Shown one piece after another: positions 17,036 to 25,563 of a stretch of 64,000 nucleotides of DNA. Location: assembly GCF_040687965.1 (NCBI RefSeq), contig NZ_CP156084.1, positions 324,501-388,500 on the forward strand, read 5' to 3'. Position 1 is the first letter of the stretch. Each line of letters begins with the position of its first letter. Made by a program: the position numbers and the translations under genes. This DNA comes from Methylocystis echinoides. Lineage in GTDB: Bacteria; Pseudomonadota; Alphaproteobacteria; Rhizobiales; Beijerinckiaceae. The notes below the pieces were generated by a model that ran no database searches, was not told the origin of the DNA, and saw only the letters and a program-made list of their open reading frames with translations.

Positions 17036-17167
17036 TTACGGGTCCATGCAGTAGCAGGCGCTGCCATCGAAGTTGTTGAAACCTTCCGGCGCCGCGGAAG
17101 CGGAGCTCGTGAAACCAATGCTCAGGGTCAGAGCGATGGCGGCGAAGATCGTGATCAGCTTAGTCAT
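17036..17167 (-). CDS. 43-residue secreted peptide
   Basis: Signal peptide MTKLITIFAAIALTLSIGFT, cleavage after SSASA, leaving a mature peptide of only about 17 residues, APEGFNNFDGSACYCMDP. The C-x-C motif (Cys38, Cys40) next to a Met could bind a metal or form a disulfide. GAGGGAG lies 6 bases before the ATG at 17167; an ATG at 17173 is too close to it. The gene has its own strong terminator, which supports it being expressed as a discrete unit. No family recognised. Confidence 0.7.
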   Translation of the reverse strand: MTKLITIFAAIALTLSIGFTSSASAAPEGFNNFDGSACYCMDP

Positions 17168-17409
17168 GGTCATCTCCCTCGGTGCGGTCCTTGTTTCGAT
17201 GATCTGACGGTAGCTCGCGCAGCCGCGCATGTAGATGCGGCGGCGCACATGACTGGCTAAGGGGAACCCGCGGGTTTCGGCTTGAGGGTCGAGCGACCGC
17301 TGGGTAGGCCGCGACCGGAGGACGGGCATTACCTGTCGGACGCCTGTGCTGGCGCCGAGGACGGAGCAGGCGACCAGCCCGTCCGCGCTTCTCTCTGCTT
17401 GTTCGGGAA

Positions 17410-17486
17410 TGGCGCGCCCGAAAGGATTCGAACCTCTGACCCCCAGATTCGTAGTCTGGTGCTCTATCCAGCTGAGCTACGGGCGC
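17410..17486 (-). tRNA. tRNA-Arg (anticodon ACG)
   Basis: A complete 77-base tRNA including encoded CCA. On the minus strand it begins GCGCCCGTAGCTCAGCTGGA (acceptor and D arm). The anticodon stem-loop is CCAGA-CTACGAA-TCTGG with anticodon ACG, the T arm is AGAGG-TTCGAAT-CCTTT, and the acceptor 3' strand CGGGCGC pairs perfectly with the 5' end. It reads CGU and, after A34-to-I editing, CGC and CGA. Confidence 0.97.
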
Positions 17487-17648
17487 CCGCCGCGTGCGCT
17501 TTGAGGGGCCCGTCGGGGCCGCGGCGCTGCGACTGGCCACCGTTTAGCGACAAGCGAGGCGAATGGCAAGTGCCGTTATTTTTGGGGCCGCGCGCCTTGC
17601 ACGGCTTGCGTGAGCCTTTAATTAAAAAGCTGTCACACAGGATTTGCG

Positions 17649-18416
17649 ATGGAAACTTTCGTCTCGAATGGCGTCGAGATAGCCTATTCGGATTTCGAGC
17701 CCCTCAGCGAAGACCGGCGTGAGCCGATCGTTCTCATTCACGGTTTCGCCTCCACGCACGCGGTCAACTGGCTTTTTACCCAATGGGTCAAGACGTTGAC
17801 CGAGGACGGCCGCCGCGTGATCGCTTTCGACAGCCGGGGTCACGGCCGGTCGCAGAAGCTTTACGATCCCGCTCAGTATACGCTCGATCTGATGGCCCAG
17901 GACGTCGCCAATCTGCTCGATCACCTCTCCATCGCCCGCGCCGACGTGATGGGCTACTCGCTGGGCGGCCGGATCGGAACCGTCTTGGCCCTCACGAGAC
18001 CCGAGCGGGTGCGCTCGCTCATTCTCGGCGGCATCGGCCAATATCTGGTCCAGGAGGCCGGCCTCCCCGGCGGCCTCGCCGAGGCCATGGAGGCCGAGCG
18101 GATCGAGGACGTCGATACGCCCATGATGAAGATTTTCCGCGGCTTCGCCGAATCGACCCGAAGCGATCTCAAGGCGCTAGCCGCCTGCGTGCGGGGCGCG
18201 CGCAAGACGATCGATCCGGCGCTGCTTGCGCGGATCGAATGCCCCGTGCTGATCTGCGTCGGCACGCGCGACGACGTCGCCGGGGACCCCGCCCCGCTCG
18301 AGCCGCTGTTTCGCAACGTCCGCCTCGTCGACATCCCCGGCCGCGACCACAACCGGGCGGTCGGGGACCGGATCTACAAACAGGCGGCGCTCGAATTCCT
18401 GGCCCAACGGCCCTGA
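17649..18416 (+). CDS. Alpha/beta-fold hydrolase
   Basis: A 255-residue cytosolic hydrolase. Visible elements are IVLIHGFAST (oxyanion-hole HG), AFDSRGHGRSQK, the nucleophile elbow GYSLGG with Ser104, an acid in VGTRDDVAG and the catalytic His in GRDHNRAVG near the C-terminus. The triad is complete. It resembles esterase/haloperoxidase-like members of the superfamily; the substrate cannot be read from sequence. It lies 48 bases upstream of cysE on the same strand and might share a transcript. Confidence 0.85.
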   Translation: METFVSNGVEIAYSDFEPLSEDRREPIVLIHGFASTHAVNWLFTQWVKTLTEDGRRVIAFDSRGHGRSQKLYDPAQYTLDLMAQDVANLLDHLSIARADVMGYSLGGRIGTVLALTRPERVRSLILGGIGQYLVQEAGLPGGLAEAMEAERIEDVDTPMMKIFRGFAESTRSDLKALAACVRGARKTIDPALLARIECPVLICVGTRDDVAGDPAPLEPLFRNVRLVDIPGRDHNRAVGDRIYKQAALEFLAQRP

Positions 18417-18463
18417 TGCGCGACGGCGGCCGAACCGCTATATAGCGGCGCAGGAGGAGCACG

Positions 18464-19312
18464 ATGGCCGCCGACCCGCGCGAGAAAACCGCGTCCGTGA
18501 TCGATTTCGACCCCTTGCTCGCCCGGCTGCGGCTCGAGGCGGAGGACGTGCTGCGGCGCGAGCCGGAGCTCGGCGGTTTTGTCCATGGAGCGATTCTGGC
18601 CCAGGATTCGGTTGCAGGGGTCGTCACGCATCGCGTCGCCCAGCGCCTCGACCGGCCCGAGGCTCCCTATGCAGCCATAAAACAGGCCTTTGACGCCTGC
18701 CTCGCCCGCTCGCCGGCGATTCTCGAGGCGTTCCGCGCCGACCTTCTCGCCGTGCTCGAACGCGATCCGGCCTGCACGCGGCTCTTGGAGCCGGCGCTCT
18801 ATTTCAAGGGCTTCCACGCCTTGCAGAGCTACCGTCTGGCCCATTGGCTGTGGATGAACGGGCGCAGCGATTTCGCCCTCACGCTGCAGAGCCTGTCCTC
18901 GCAGATTTTCCAGACCGACATTCACCCCGCTGCGCGGATCGGCAAAGGCGTCTTCATCGATCACGCCACCGGCGTCGTCATCGGCGCGACGAGCGTGATC
19001 GAGGACGACGTCTCGATGCTGCATGGCGTGACGCTCGGCGGCACCGGCAAATCGCGCGGAGACCGCCATCCGAAGGTCAGGCGCGGCGTCCTGATCGGGG
19101 CGGGGGCGAAAGTTCTCGGCAATATTGAGATCGGCCGCTGCGCCATGATTGCGGCGGGCTCGGTGGTGCTCGATTCCGTGCCCGCGAACAAGACGGTGGC
19201 GGGCGTGCCGGCGCGGATCGTCGGCGATTCGAAATGTGCGGAGCCGGCTCTGGCCATGGACCAGATGCTCGCGGTATTGGATGCGGCGTCGGACACGAGG
19301 ACGGGGCTTTAA
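18464..19312 (+). CDS. cysE: Serine O-acetyltransferase CysE
   Basis: A 282-residue protein that makes O-acetylserine from serine and acetyl-CoA, the first step of cysteine synthesis. The helical N-terminal domain (about 15-140) is followed by a left-handed beta-helix of hexapeptide repeats: TDIHPAARIGKGVFIDHATG, VVIGATSVIEDDVSMLHGVT, then LGGTGKSRGDRHPKV. His167 in IDHATG and the preceding Asp form the catalytic pair. GGAGGAG lies 8 bases before the ATG. The C-terminal tail, where cysteine feedback inhibition and cysteine synthase binding occur, is present and ends in a short hydrophobic tip (TGL). Confidence 0.96.
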   Translation: MAADPREKTASVIDFDPLLARLRLEAEDVLRREPELGGFVHGAILAQDSVAGVVTHRVAQRLDRPEAPYAAIKQAFDACLARSPAILEAFRADLLAVLERDPACTRLLEPALYFKGFHALQSYRLAHWLWMNGRSDFALTLQSLSSQIFQTDIHPAARIGKGVFIDHATGVVIGATSVIEDDVSMLHGVTLGGTGKSRGDRHPKVRRGVLIGAGAKVLGNIEIGRCAMIAAGSVVLDSVPANKTVAGVPARIVGDSKCAEPALAMDQMLAVLDAASDTRTGL

Positions 19313-19314
19313 AG

Positions 19315-19914
19315 GTGAAGAAACGACTGATCGGCTTGGCGGCTTTCGCCTTTCTTTTGGCCGCGGGCGTCGCCCCGCGCGACGCGCAGGCCGCGGGCTG
19401 GCACTATTATGATCCCGAATGTCCCATCGCGCTTGGGACGAAATCGATGAAATTCGTGGCGATGCAGCCGAAGAAAAGCGTCGATCGGGAATGCGTGGCC
19501 CTCCCCGATATCGGCGCGTCCGTCATCGTGCTGGACGCCGCCGACAATGAGCTGCGCGACATGACCTGGGACATTCGCGTGTTGCGCGCCAAGGATGAAA
19601 GCGGCGCCGCCGATCCCGAGGCCGACGCCGTCAGCCGCCTGCCCTTGCAGAAATTTCGCAACGGCATGGTGAATTTCGATCAGGACTTCCGGCAGGCGGG
19701 CAATTACGTGCTCTACGTCAAATTGACGAGCGACGACGGCGCCAGGAGCTACGAGGGGCGCCATCCGTTTTCGGTGGGTCTCATCACCGACGAGGAGTTC
19801 TACCTCTACATCGGCTTTGGCGTTTTCGCGATCGTGGGGGGCGCGGTCGCCTTCACCTTGTGGCGGCAGGGGAAGCTCGGTTTCAAGATCCCGAATTTCG
19901 CGAAACCGTCGTAG
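19315..19914 (+). CDS. Anchored periplasmic protein with Cys/Met motif, possibly PmoD/AmoD-like
   Basis: A 199-residue protein starting at a GTG two bases after the cysE stop. Signal peptide to about Ala26, a periplasmic beta-rich domain (27-155), then one C-terminal membrane helix (about 162-183) and a basic tail. The domain has Cys36, Met45, Met50 within FVAMQP, Cys60 and an IVLDAADNELRDM strand. This Cys-Met-Met-Gln-Cys spacing and the signal/domain/C-terminal-anchor layout recall the PmoD/AmoD copper proteins of methane and ammonia oxidisers, but I could not align it and treat this as a lead. Next to cysE, a sulfur role cannot be excluded. Confidence 0.6.
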   Translation: MKKRLIGLAAFAFLLAAGVAPRDAQAAGWHYYDPECPIALGTKSMKFVAMQPKKSVDRECVALPDIGASVIVLDAADNELRDMTWDIRVLRAKDESGAADPEADAVSRLPLQKFRNGMVNFDQDFRQAGNYVLYVKLTSDDGARSYEGRHPFSVGLITDEEFYLYIGFGVFAIVGGAVAFTLWRQGKLGFKIPNFAKPS

Positions 19915-20010
19915 CCCGAAGGCGCCTTACTCAACGTCGCCTCGCGTCGGTCAGCCCGAGACTAATCGACCGGTTCGAAATTCCTTGGCGTCGCTCTCGC
20001 CGCTCTCAAT

Positions 20011-20049
20011 CCCTCCCCTTTACGGGGAGGGTGGCCCCGCGTAGCGGGG
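20011..20049. repeat. Intergenic double hairpin, dispersed-repeat type
   Basis: Two adjacent hairpins lie between the convergent anchored-protein and parC genes: CCCTCCCC-tttac-GGGGAGGG (20011-20031) and CCCCGC-gta-GCGGGG (20035-20049). The CTCCCC/GGGGAG arms recur in the intergenic hairpins at 42186 and 51865, so these look like members of one dispersed palindromic family. It may also stop transcription from either side. Confidence 0.6.
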
Positions 20050-20090
20050 TCGGGTGGGGTCAAGACGAGGCGATAAGGCAAGCCCTGCGC

Positions 20091-22358
20091 TCACCCTCCA
20101 AACCTGTTATTCTTCGGGAACCCCCGCGGCGGCAGCCGCCCCGCCTCGGCGCGGTGGCCCATCCATTCGGAAAGCTCCGCCGCCGCCACGGTGAAGACGC
20201 GGCCGGCGGAGTCCGTCCATGTCAGCCCGTCGGCCAGCGCAAACACTTTCGCATCCGAGACGCCGCCGTCCTTGTAACGCTGCATGCGCACGCCCTTGCC
20301 GCGCGCCATGCGCGGCGCCTCTTCCAGCGGGAAAACCAGAAGCTTTCTGTTCTCGCCAATGATCGCGACATGGTCGCCCTCGGCCTCGGTCACGACTTTC
20401 AGCCGCGCCGGCGGATCGACGGAGAGAACGGCCCTGCCCTTCTTGGTCGACGACAGAAGATCGTCCTGCGCGACGACGAAGCCGCGCCCGTCGTCGGCGA
20501 CGATCAGCAGCGAGTCCCCGCCGCGATGCGGCATGACGCGCGCGAGCTCCGCGCCCTCGTCGACGTCGGCGTAGAGCCGGATCGGCTCGCCATGGCCGCG
20601 CCCGCCCGGCAGTTTCGACGCGTCGAGCGTATAGGCCTTGCCGTTCGTCGCGAGCGCCAGAATCTTCGAGGTCGTCTGCGCGAAAAAGGACGTGTCCAGC
20701 GCGTCGTCGCTCTTGAACTGCAGCGACGACAAATCCTGCACATGGCCTTTCAGCGCGCGAATCCAGCCCTTTTTCGAGACGACGACGGTGATCGGCTCGC
20801 GCTCGATCATCGCCTCCGCGAGATCGAGATCGACGGTCGCGGGCGCGTCTTCGAAAGTGGTGCGGCGCTTGCCGACGGGGGTCGTCGGGCCATAGAGCTT
20901 CTTGAGGTCGCGCACCTGGCTCGCGATCGCCTTCCACTGCTTGGCGTCGTCCGCGAGCAACGCCTCGAGGTCGGCGCGCTCCTTGGAGAGGTTGTCGAGC
21001 TCGCGACGCAGCTCCATCTCTTCGAGCCGGCGCAAGGAGCGCAGCCGCGTGTCGAGGATGTAATCGACCTGCAGATCGGTAAGCTTGAACGCCTTCTTCA
21101 GCTCGCCCTTGGCGTCGTCCTCCTCGCGGATGATGCGGATCACCTCGTCGAGATTGAGGAAGACGATGACCATGCCTTCCAACTGCTCGATCCTGCGCAG
21201 GATCGCCGCGAGCCGGTGGCGCGAACGGCGCTGCAAGACGGCGCGGCGGTGGTCGAGCCACTGCCGCAGCGCTTCGTCGAGCGAGACGACGCGCGGGGTC
21301 ACGCCGTCGACCAGCACATTCATATTCAGGCTGAAACGGCTCTCGAGTTCGGAGAGCTTGAAGAGCGTCTCCATCATCAGCGCCGGATCGATGGCGCGCG
21401 TGCGCGGCTCGAAGACGATGCGCACGTCCTCCGCCGATTCGTCGCGCACGTCGGCGACGAGGGGGAGCTTGCGCTCGGCGATCAGCTCGGCGAGCTTTTC
21501 GATCAGCCGCGACTTCTGCACGCCATAGGGTATCTCCGTGACGACGGCGACCCAGCCGCCGCGCGGCAGTTCTTCCCGCGTCCAGCGGGCGCGCACCCGG
21601 AAGGAGCCGCGGCCGGTGCGATAGGCCTCAACGATCTCCGCGCGCTTGTCGACGATCACGCCGCCGGTCGGAAAGTCCGGCCCCTGCACGAAGGTGAGCA
21701 ATTGCTCGCTCGTCGCGCCGCGATGCGAGATGAGATAGAGCGCGGCGTCGCAGAGCTCGGCAAGATTATGCGGCGGAATGGAGGTCGCCATGCCGACCGC
21801 GATGCCCTGCGCGCCATTGGCGAGCATATTGGGGAGCGCGGACGGCAGAACCACCGGCTCCTTTTCTTCGCCGGAGTAATTGGGCTTGAAGTCGATCGCG
21901 TCCTCGTCGATGCCCTCGAGAAGGGCGCGCGCGACGGCAGTCATGCGCGCTTCCGTGTAGCGATAGGCGGCGGCCGAATCGCCGTCGATATTGCCGAAGT
22001 TTCCTTGTCCGTCGACGAGCGGATAGCGCGACGAGAAATCCTGCGCGAGCCGCACCAGCGCGTCATAGATCGCCTGGTCGCCATGCGGGTGGTAGGAGCC
22101 CATCACGTCGCCGACGATCTTGGCGCATTTCTTGAACGGCGCGCCGGGGTCGAGCCGCAGCACATGCATCCCGTAGAGAATGCGCCGATGCACGGGCTTC
22201 AGGCCGTCGCGCGCGTCGGGCAGCGCGCGGTCGGTGATCGTCGAGAGCGCGTAGCGCAGATAGCGCTCCTCGAGCGCCTCGCGCAGATCGACGGGCGTCA
22301 CCACGCTCTCGCCGCCGCCGTCCCTGCCCTTCCCCGCCGAACCGCCTTTCTGCGCCAT
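20091..22358 (-). CDS. parC: DNA topoisomerase IV subunit A
   Basis: A 755-residue type IIA topoisomerase A subunit that decatenates daughter chromosomes with ParE. The N-terminal winged-helix/tower region shows [39 protein letters not shown] and the active-site Tyr134 in [10 protein letters not shown]. The C-terminal part is the ParC-type beta-pinwheel with fewer repeats than GyrA and no GyrA box. At the two positions linked to quinolone resistance in E. coli ParC (Ser80, Glu84) this protein has Gln95 and Asp99. The start at 22358 (MAQKGG) is chosen over an Arg/Lys-rich leader from 22418. Confidence 0.95.
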   Translation of the reverse strand: MAQKGGSAGKGRDGGGESVVTPVDLREALEERYLRYALSTITDRALPDARDGLKPVHRRILYGMHVLRLDPGAPFKKCAKIVGDVMGSYHPHGDQAIYDALVRLAQDFSSRYPLVDGQGNFGNIDGDSAAAYRYTEARMTAVARALLEGIDEDAIDFKPNYSGEEKEPVVLPSALPNMLANGAQGIAVGMATSIPPHNLAELCDAALYLISHRGATSEQLLTFVQGPDFPTGGVIVDKRAEIVEAYRTGRGSFRVRARWTREELPRGGWVAVVTEIPYGVQKSRLIEKLAELIAERKLPLVADVRDESAEDVRIVFEPRTRAIDPALMMETLFKLSELESRFSLNMNVLVDGVTPRVVSLDEALRQWLDHRRAVLQRRSRHRLAAILRRIEQLEGMVIVFLNLDEVIRIIREEDDAKGELKKAFKLTDLQVDYILDTRLRSLRRLEEMELRRELDNLSKERADLEALLADDAKQWKAIASQVRDLKKLYGPTTPVGKRRTTFEDAPATVDLDLAEAMIEREPITVVVSKKGWIRALKGHVQDLSSLQFKSDDALDTSFFAQTTSKILALATNGKAYTLDASKLPGGRGHGEPIRLYADVDEGAELARVMPHRGGDSLLIVADDGRGFVVAQDDLLSSTKKGRAVLSVDPPARLKVVTEAEGDHVAIIGENRKLLVFPLEEAPRMARGKGVRMQRYKDGGVSDAKVFALADGLTWTDSAGRVFTVAAAELSEWMGHRAEAGRLPPRGFPKNNRFGG

Positions 22359-22576
22359 TCCGATCCGTTCCTGTTTCTTTCGCCTGCGTTTCCTATGGGC
22401 TGCCGGCGGCAGGCGCAAGCGCGCGCCGGCATTAACAATGTAAACAATATTTTTTGGCGCGAATTGTCGTGATTATCGCTTGCGGCGATTCACGCCGCTC
22501 CTTAAAAAGGAGGCCTCCACAGCGCCGTTCCTGCTCGCCCGAGCGCTTTCCTCTTACATTTCCTTTGGTTTCCGAC

Positions 22577-22816
22577 ATGCCATCAACCCTCAGAATTCTT
22601 GTGGTTCTTGGCGCGGCGCTCATTGCCGGCGCCGCTCTGGCGCTGGAAAACAAGAAGGTTGCAAATAACAATGCAGCCCTCCGGAGCGCCCATCAGGGGC
22701 AATCGCAGGAAGAAACCGCGATGCAGGCGATGTGTCGCGAGATCCTCGTCGATACGGATGAGGGATATGGCGTGACGAATCACGAATCACGCGTCATCTG
22801 CGACGCGCTTCGCTAA
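22577..22816 (+). CDS. Small secreted protein, 79 residues
   Basis: A signal peptide (MPSTLRILVVLGAALIAGAA, cleavage after ALA near residue 22) precedes a 57-residue mature part with two Cys (in MQAMCREIL and SRVICDALR) that could pair. It lies alone on the plus strand between divergent parC and convergent recO, and its stop overlaps the recO stop. No strong ribosome site is seen. No family recognised; the intact signal and good codon use make it likely real. Confidence 0.65.
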   Translation: MPSTLRILVVLGAALIAGAALALENKKVANNNAALRSAHQGQSQEETAMQAMCREILVDTDEGYGVTNHESRVICDALR

Positions 22817-23535
22817 GTCTTCCCGCCGAGCGCTTCGAGATAGAGCGCCCGCGAGGCTGGCATGGAGACGCTGCGCGGCGCGAGCACGTCGCGCGTCAAA
22901 AAATAGCCGGTCAGACGGAAAGCGTCGACGATCTCCGAGACTGAGGGGGCCTCTGACGCATCCTGCAGAAAGCGCGGATAAGGCAGGAGCCGCGCGCTCC
23001 ACGGCGCGCCCGCGTCGCGATTGACGGCGCGGCCCGACTTCGGCGAGACAAAGGCGAGCCCTTCGCGCGCGCCTGTCAAGGCGCAGCTCTGCAAGTCGAG
23101 ACCGAAGCCGAGCGCCGCGAGCAGAGAGAGCTCGAAGCGGGCCATCAACGGCGCCGCGGCGTCCGCCGAATCGAGCCCCGCGGCGATGGCGTTCGCCATG
23201 TCGAAGATTTCCTCCTGAGGATCGCGTTCCGGAAGCAGCCGCAGCAGCGCCGTCAGCGCGGCGACGCCATGCAGCGCTGCGCCCCGATCCAGATAACGCG
23301 CGGCCCGGCTGGCGAGCGGCTCGACGGAAAAGACGCCCAGATGATCCTCGAGCCGGGCCCGCCAATTGGCGGCCACCAGATTTCCGGGCTGCAGGACTGG
23401 ACGCATCGCCTTTGACCGGCCGCCGCGCACGACGCCGAGATGGCGGCCATGCGCGCGAGTCATCAGCTCCAGAATCACGGAGGTCTCGCCGTGCTTTCTG
23501 ACGCCGATGACGAGGCCCTCGTCCTGCCATTCCAT
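22813..23535 (-). CDS. recO: DNA repair protein RecO
   Basis: A 240-residue RecO: the N-terminal OB fold (MEWQDEGLVIGVRKHGETSV, then LELMTRAHGRHLGVVRGG) is followed by the helical C-terminal domain ending LTGYFLTRDVLAPR. RecO works with RecF and RecR to load RecA on SSB-coated gaps. It lacks the zinc-binding Cys cluster present in some RecO proteins. It follows era and DUF1737 on the same strand, the usual alphaproteobacterial order. Confidence 0.94.
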   Translation of the reverse strand: MEWQDEGLVIGVRKHGETSVILELMTRAHGRHLGVVRGGRSKAMRPVLQPGNLVAANWRARLEDHLGVFSVEPLASRAARYLDRGAALHGVAALTALLRLLPERDPQEEIFDMANAIAAGLDSADAAAPLMARFELSLLAALGFGLDLQSCALTGAREGLAFVSPKSGRAVNRDAGAPWSARLLPYPRFLQDASEAPSVSEIVDAFRLTGYFLTRDVLAPRSVSMPASRALYLEALGGKT

Positions 23536-23637
23536 GGCGCGCCCTTCAACGACGACAATCTAATCCCGTCACCCTTGCGGAGAAGGGGATAGGGGCGGGG
23601 TCGACGATCCTCGTCGTGCGCCTCGCCTCACGCGGCG

Positions 23638-23865
23638 TTACTGCTCGGACAGCTTCATCTCGGGGCTGTACTCGATCCCCTCCACGTCCTTGACGATCGC
23701 CTGACCGCAGATCACGCGATTTTGCGCCGTGTCGAAGGTCAACGTCGGTCCGCCATGGAGGCTCCAGCCCTTGCTCAGCGCCTCCGTGACGCGGTGGCAG
23801 AAGGCCGCGTCGTCGGGGCCGGTGAGATAGCGGTAGACGGTCAGAACTTTGTGCTTCTTGGCCAT
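23638..23865 (-). CDS. DUF1737 domain protein
   Basis: A 75-residue protein that is essentially one DUF1737 domain: YRYLTGPDDAAFCHRVTEAL, then SKGWSLHGGPTLTFD, in which the G-W-x-L-x-G-x-P motif is the family hallmark. Its function is unknown. It sits 8 bases after the era stop on the same strand and so should be co-transcribed with rnc-era. Conserved small proteins of this type often follow era in this lineage. Confidence 0.85.
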   Translation of the reverse strand: MAKKHKVLTVYRYLTGPDDAAFCHRVTEALSKGWSLHGGPTLTFDTAQNRVICGQAIVKDVEGIEYSPEMKLSEQ

Positions 23866-23873
23866 GGGAAAGC

Positions 23874-24797
23874 CTATTCGCCCTTGGGAAAGTCGAGCCG
23901 CATTTCGCGATAGCGCTCCGGGTCCTCCGCCCAGTTTTCCCTTACCTTGACAAAAAGGAAAAGATGCACCGGCTGCTCGGCGGCCTCGGCGATCTCGCGG
24001 CGCGCCGCCTGCCCGATCGCCTTGATGGTGCGCCCGCCCTCGCCGATGACGATCCGCTTCTGCCCGTCGCGGGCGACATAGATCGTCTGCTCGATCCGCG
24101 CCGAGCCGTCCTTCTGATTGGTCCAGGAGTCGGTCTCGACCGTGCTTTGATACGGCAGTTCGTCGTGCAGGCGCTCGTAGATCTGTTCGCGGGTGATCTC
24201 GGCTGCAAGCAGGCGCAGCGGCGCGTCGGAGAGTTGGTCTTCGGGATAGAGCCAGGGCGAGGGCTTCATCCGCCTCGCGAGCGCATGACGCAGATCGTCC
24301 ACCCCGTCGCCGGTGAGCGCCGAGACCATGAACGTTTCCTCGAATTTCTGGCGCTCGTTGAGCTTCGCCGTCAGCGCCAGCAGCTTTTCGCGGGCGACGA
24401 CGTCGATCTTGTTCAAGACGAGGATTTTGGGCGCCCTCGCCTCGGCGAGCTGCTCGAGGATCGCCTCGACTTCCTCGTCGAGGCCCTTGCGCGCGTCGAC
24501 GAGCAGCGCAATGACGTCCGCATCCGCCGCGCCGGAGAGCGCGCTCGCCACCATCGCGCGGTCGAGCCTGCGTTTTGGCTTGAAAATGCCGGGCGTGTCG
24601 ACCAGCACGATCTGCGCCGGCCCATCGACGGCGATGCCGCGCACCAGCGCGCGGGTCGTCTGCGCCTTGCGCGAGACGATGGAGACCTTGGCGCCGACGA
24701 GCTGATTGAGCAGCGTCGACTTGCCGGCGTTGGGCGCGCCGACTAGCGCCGCGAAGCCGCAGCGCGTTTCATGTTCCATGGCGTTAGCGTCGCTCAC
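23874..24797 (-). CDS. era: GTPase Era
   Basis: A 307-residue ribosome-assembly GTPase that binds 16S rRNA. G1 is GAPNAGKSTLLN, the switch region contains KAQTTRALVRGI, G3 is VDTPGIF and G4 NKIDVV. The C-terminal KH domain carries KRIVIGEGGRTIKAIGQAAR. All essential motifs are intact. The GTG at 24797 (MSDANAMEHETRCGF) has GGAAGAG just upstream and is preferred over a TTG at 24809 or ATG at 24779. It lies downstream of rnc, as in most bacteria. Confidence 0.96.
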   Translation of the reverse strand: MSDANAMEHETRCGFAALVGAPNAGKSTLLNQLVGAKVSIVSRKAQTTRALVRGIAVDGPAQIVLVDTPGIFKPKRRLDRAMVASALSGAADADVIALLVDARKGLDEEVEAILEQLAEARAPKILVLNKIDVVAREKLLALTAKLNERQKFEETFMVSALTGDGVDDLRHALARRMKPSPWLYPEDQLSDAPLRLLAAEITREQIYERLHDELPYQSTVETDSWTNQKDGSARIEQTIYVARDGQKRIVIGEGGRTIKAIGQAARREIAEAAEQPVHLFLFVKVRENWAEDPERYREMRLDFPKGE

Positions 24798-24862
24798 TGG
24801 CTCTTCCAATTCTATTACCGCAGCGTCTCCCCCTTCGCGGGCCAGCGATGGAGCGAGGAGAC

Positions 24863-25552
24863 CTACTCCTCTACGCCCTCGCGCGCCATGAAGGCCGCCG
24901 CGGCCGCCTGTTCGGCGGCGCGTTTCGACGAACCGGCCCCCGTCGCCCCCTCGAACCCCTCGATTTCAACCGCGAGTTCGAAGGACGGCGCGTGATCCGG
25001 TCCGCTGCGCGCCACCAGCCGATAGCGCGGGGGGGCAAGGCGGCGCGCCTGCGCCCATTCCTGCAACGCAGTCTTGGCGTCGCGCAGATTGCGCCCCGCC
25101 TCGCGCATTTTAGGGCCGAAAGCGGCGCGCACCACACGCTCGGCGGCCGCCGTTCCGCCGTCGAGAAACACCGCGCCGATGATCGCCTCGCAAATATCGC
25201 CGAGGATTGCGCGCTTCTTGCGCCCGCCGGTCTGCGCCTCGCCCTCGCCGAGGCGCATATAGGGGCCGACGCCCCAGAGTTCGGCGACCTCGGCGCAGGT
25301 TTCCTTGCGCACCAGCGCGGCCAGACGGCGCGAAAGTTCGCCCTCGCTCTCGGCGGGGTAGCTTTCGTAGATCATATGCGCGACGGCGAGGCCGAGCACG
25401 CGGTCGCCAAGAAACTCCAGCCGTTCGTAGGAGTCCGGCCGCCGCGGCGCGGCGCTGACATGGGTGAGCGCCCAGCGAAGCAGGTCCCTGTCCGTGAATT
25501 CATGCCCGACGCGCCCCTCGAGCGCCGCAAGATCGGGCTTGCCTCGCGCCAT
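24863..25552 (-). CDS. rnc: Ribonuclease III
   Basis: A 229-residue double-strand-specific endoribonuclease used in rRNA maturation and mRNA control. The catalytic domain shows ERLEFLGDRVLGLAVAH and GDICEAIIGAVFLDGG, which carry the Glu/Asp metal ligands. The C-terminal dsRNA-binding domain (ALQEWAQARRLAPPRYRLV, then GSSKRAAEQAAAAAFM) is complete. The ATG at 25552 fits the family; an in-frame GTG at 25606 would overlap the lepB end. The start is 12 bases after lepB, so the genes are co-transcribed. Confidence 0.96.
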   Translation of the reverse strand: MARGKPDLAALEGRVGHEFTDRDLLRWALTHVSAAPRRPDSYERLEFLGDRVLGLAVAHMIYESYPAESEGELSRRLAALVRKETCAEVAELWGVGPYMRLGEGEAQTGGRKKRAILGDICEAIIGAVFLDGGTAAAERVVRAAFGPKMREAGRNLRDAKTALQEWAQARRLAPPRYRLVARSGPDHAPSFELAVEIEGFEGATGAGSSKRAAEQAAAAAFMAREGVEE

Positions 25553-25563
25553 GGCGCGCCCGC

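Noticed and set aside
19860-22472. Plus-strand open frame of 870 codons opposite parC
   Set aside because: Low-complexity Arg/Asp/Glu/His-rich translation antisense to a canonical ParC.
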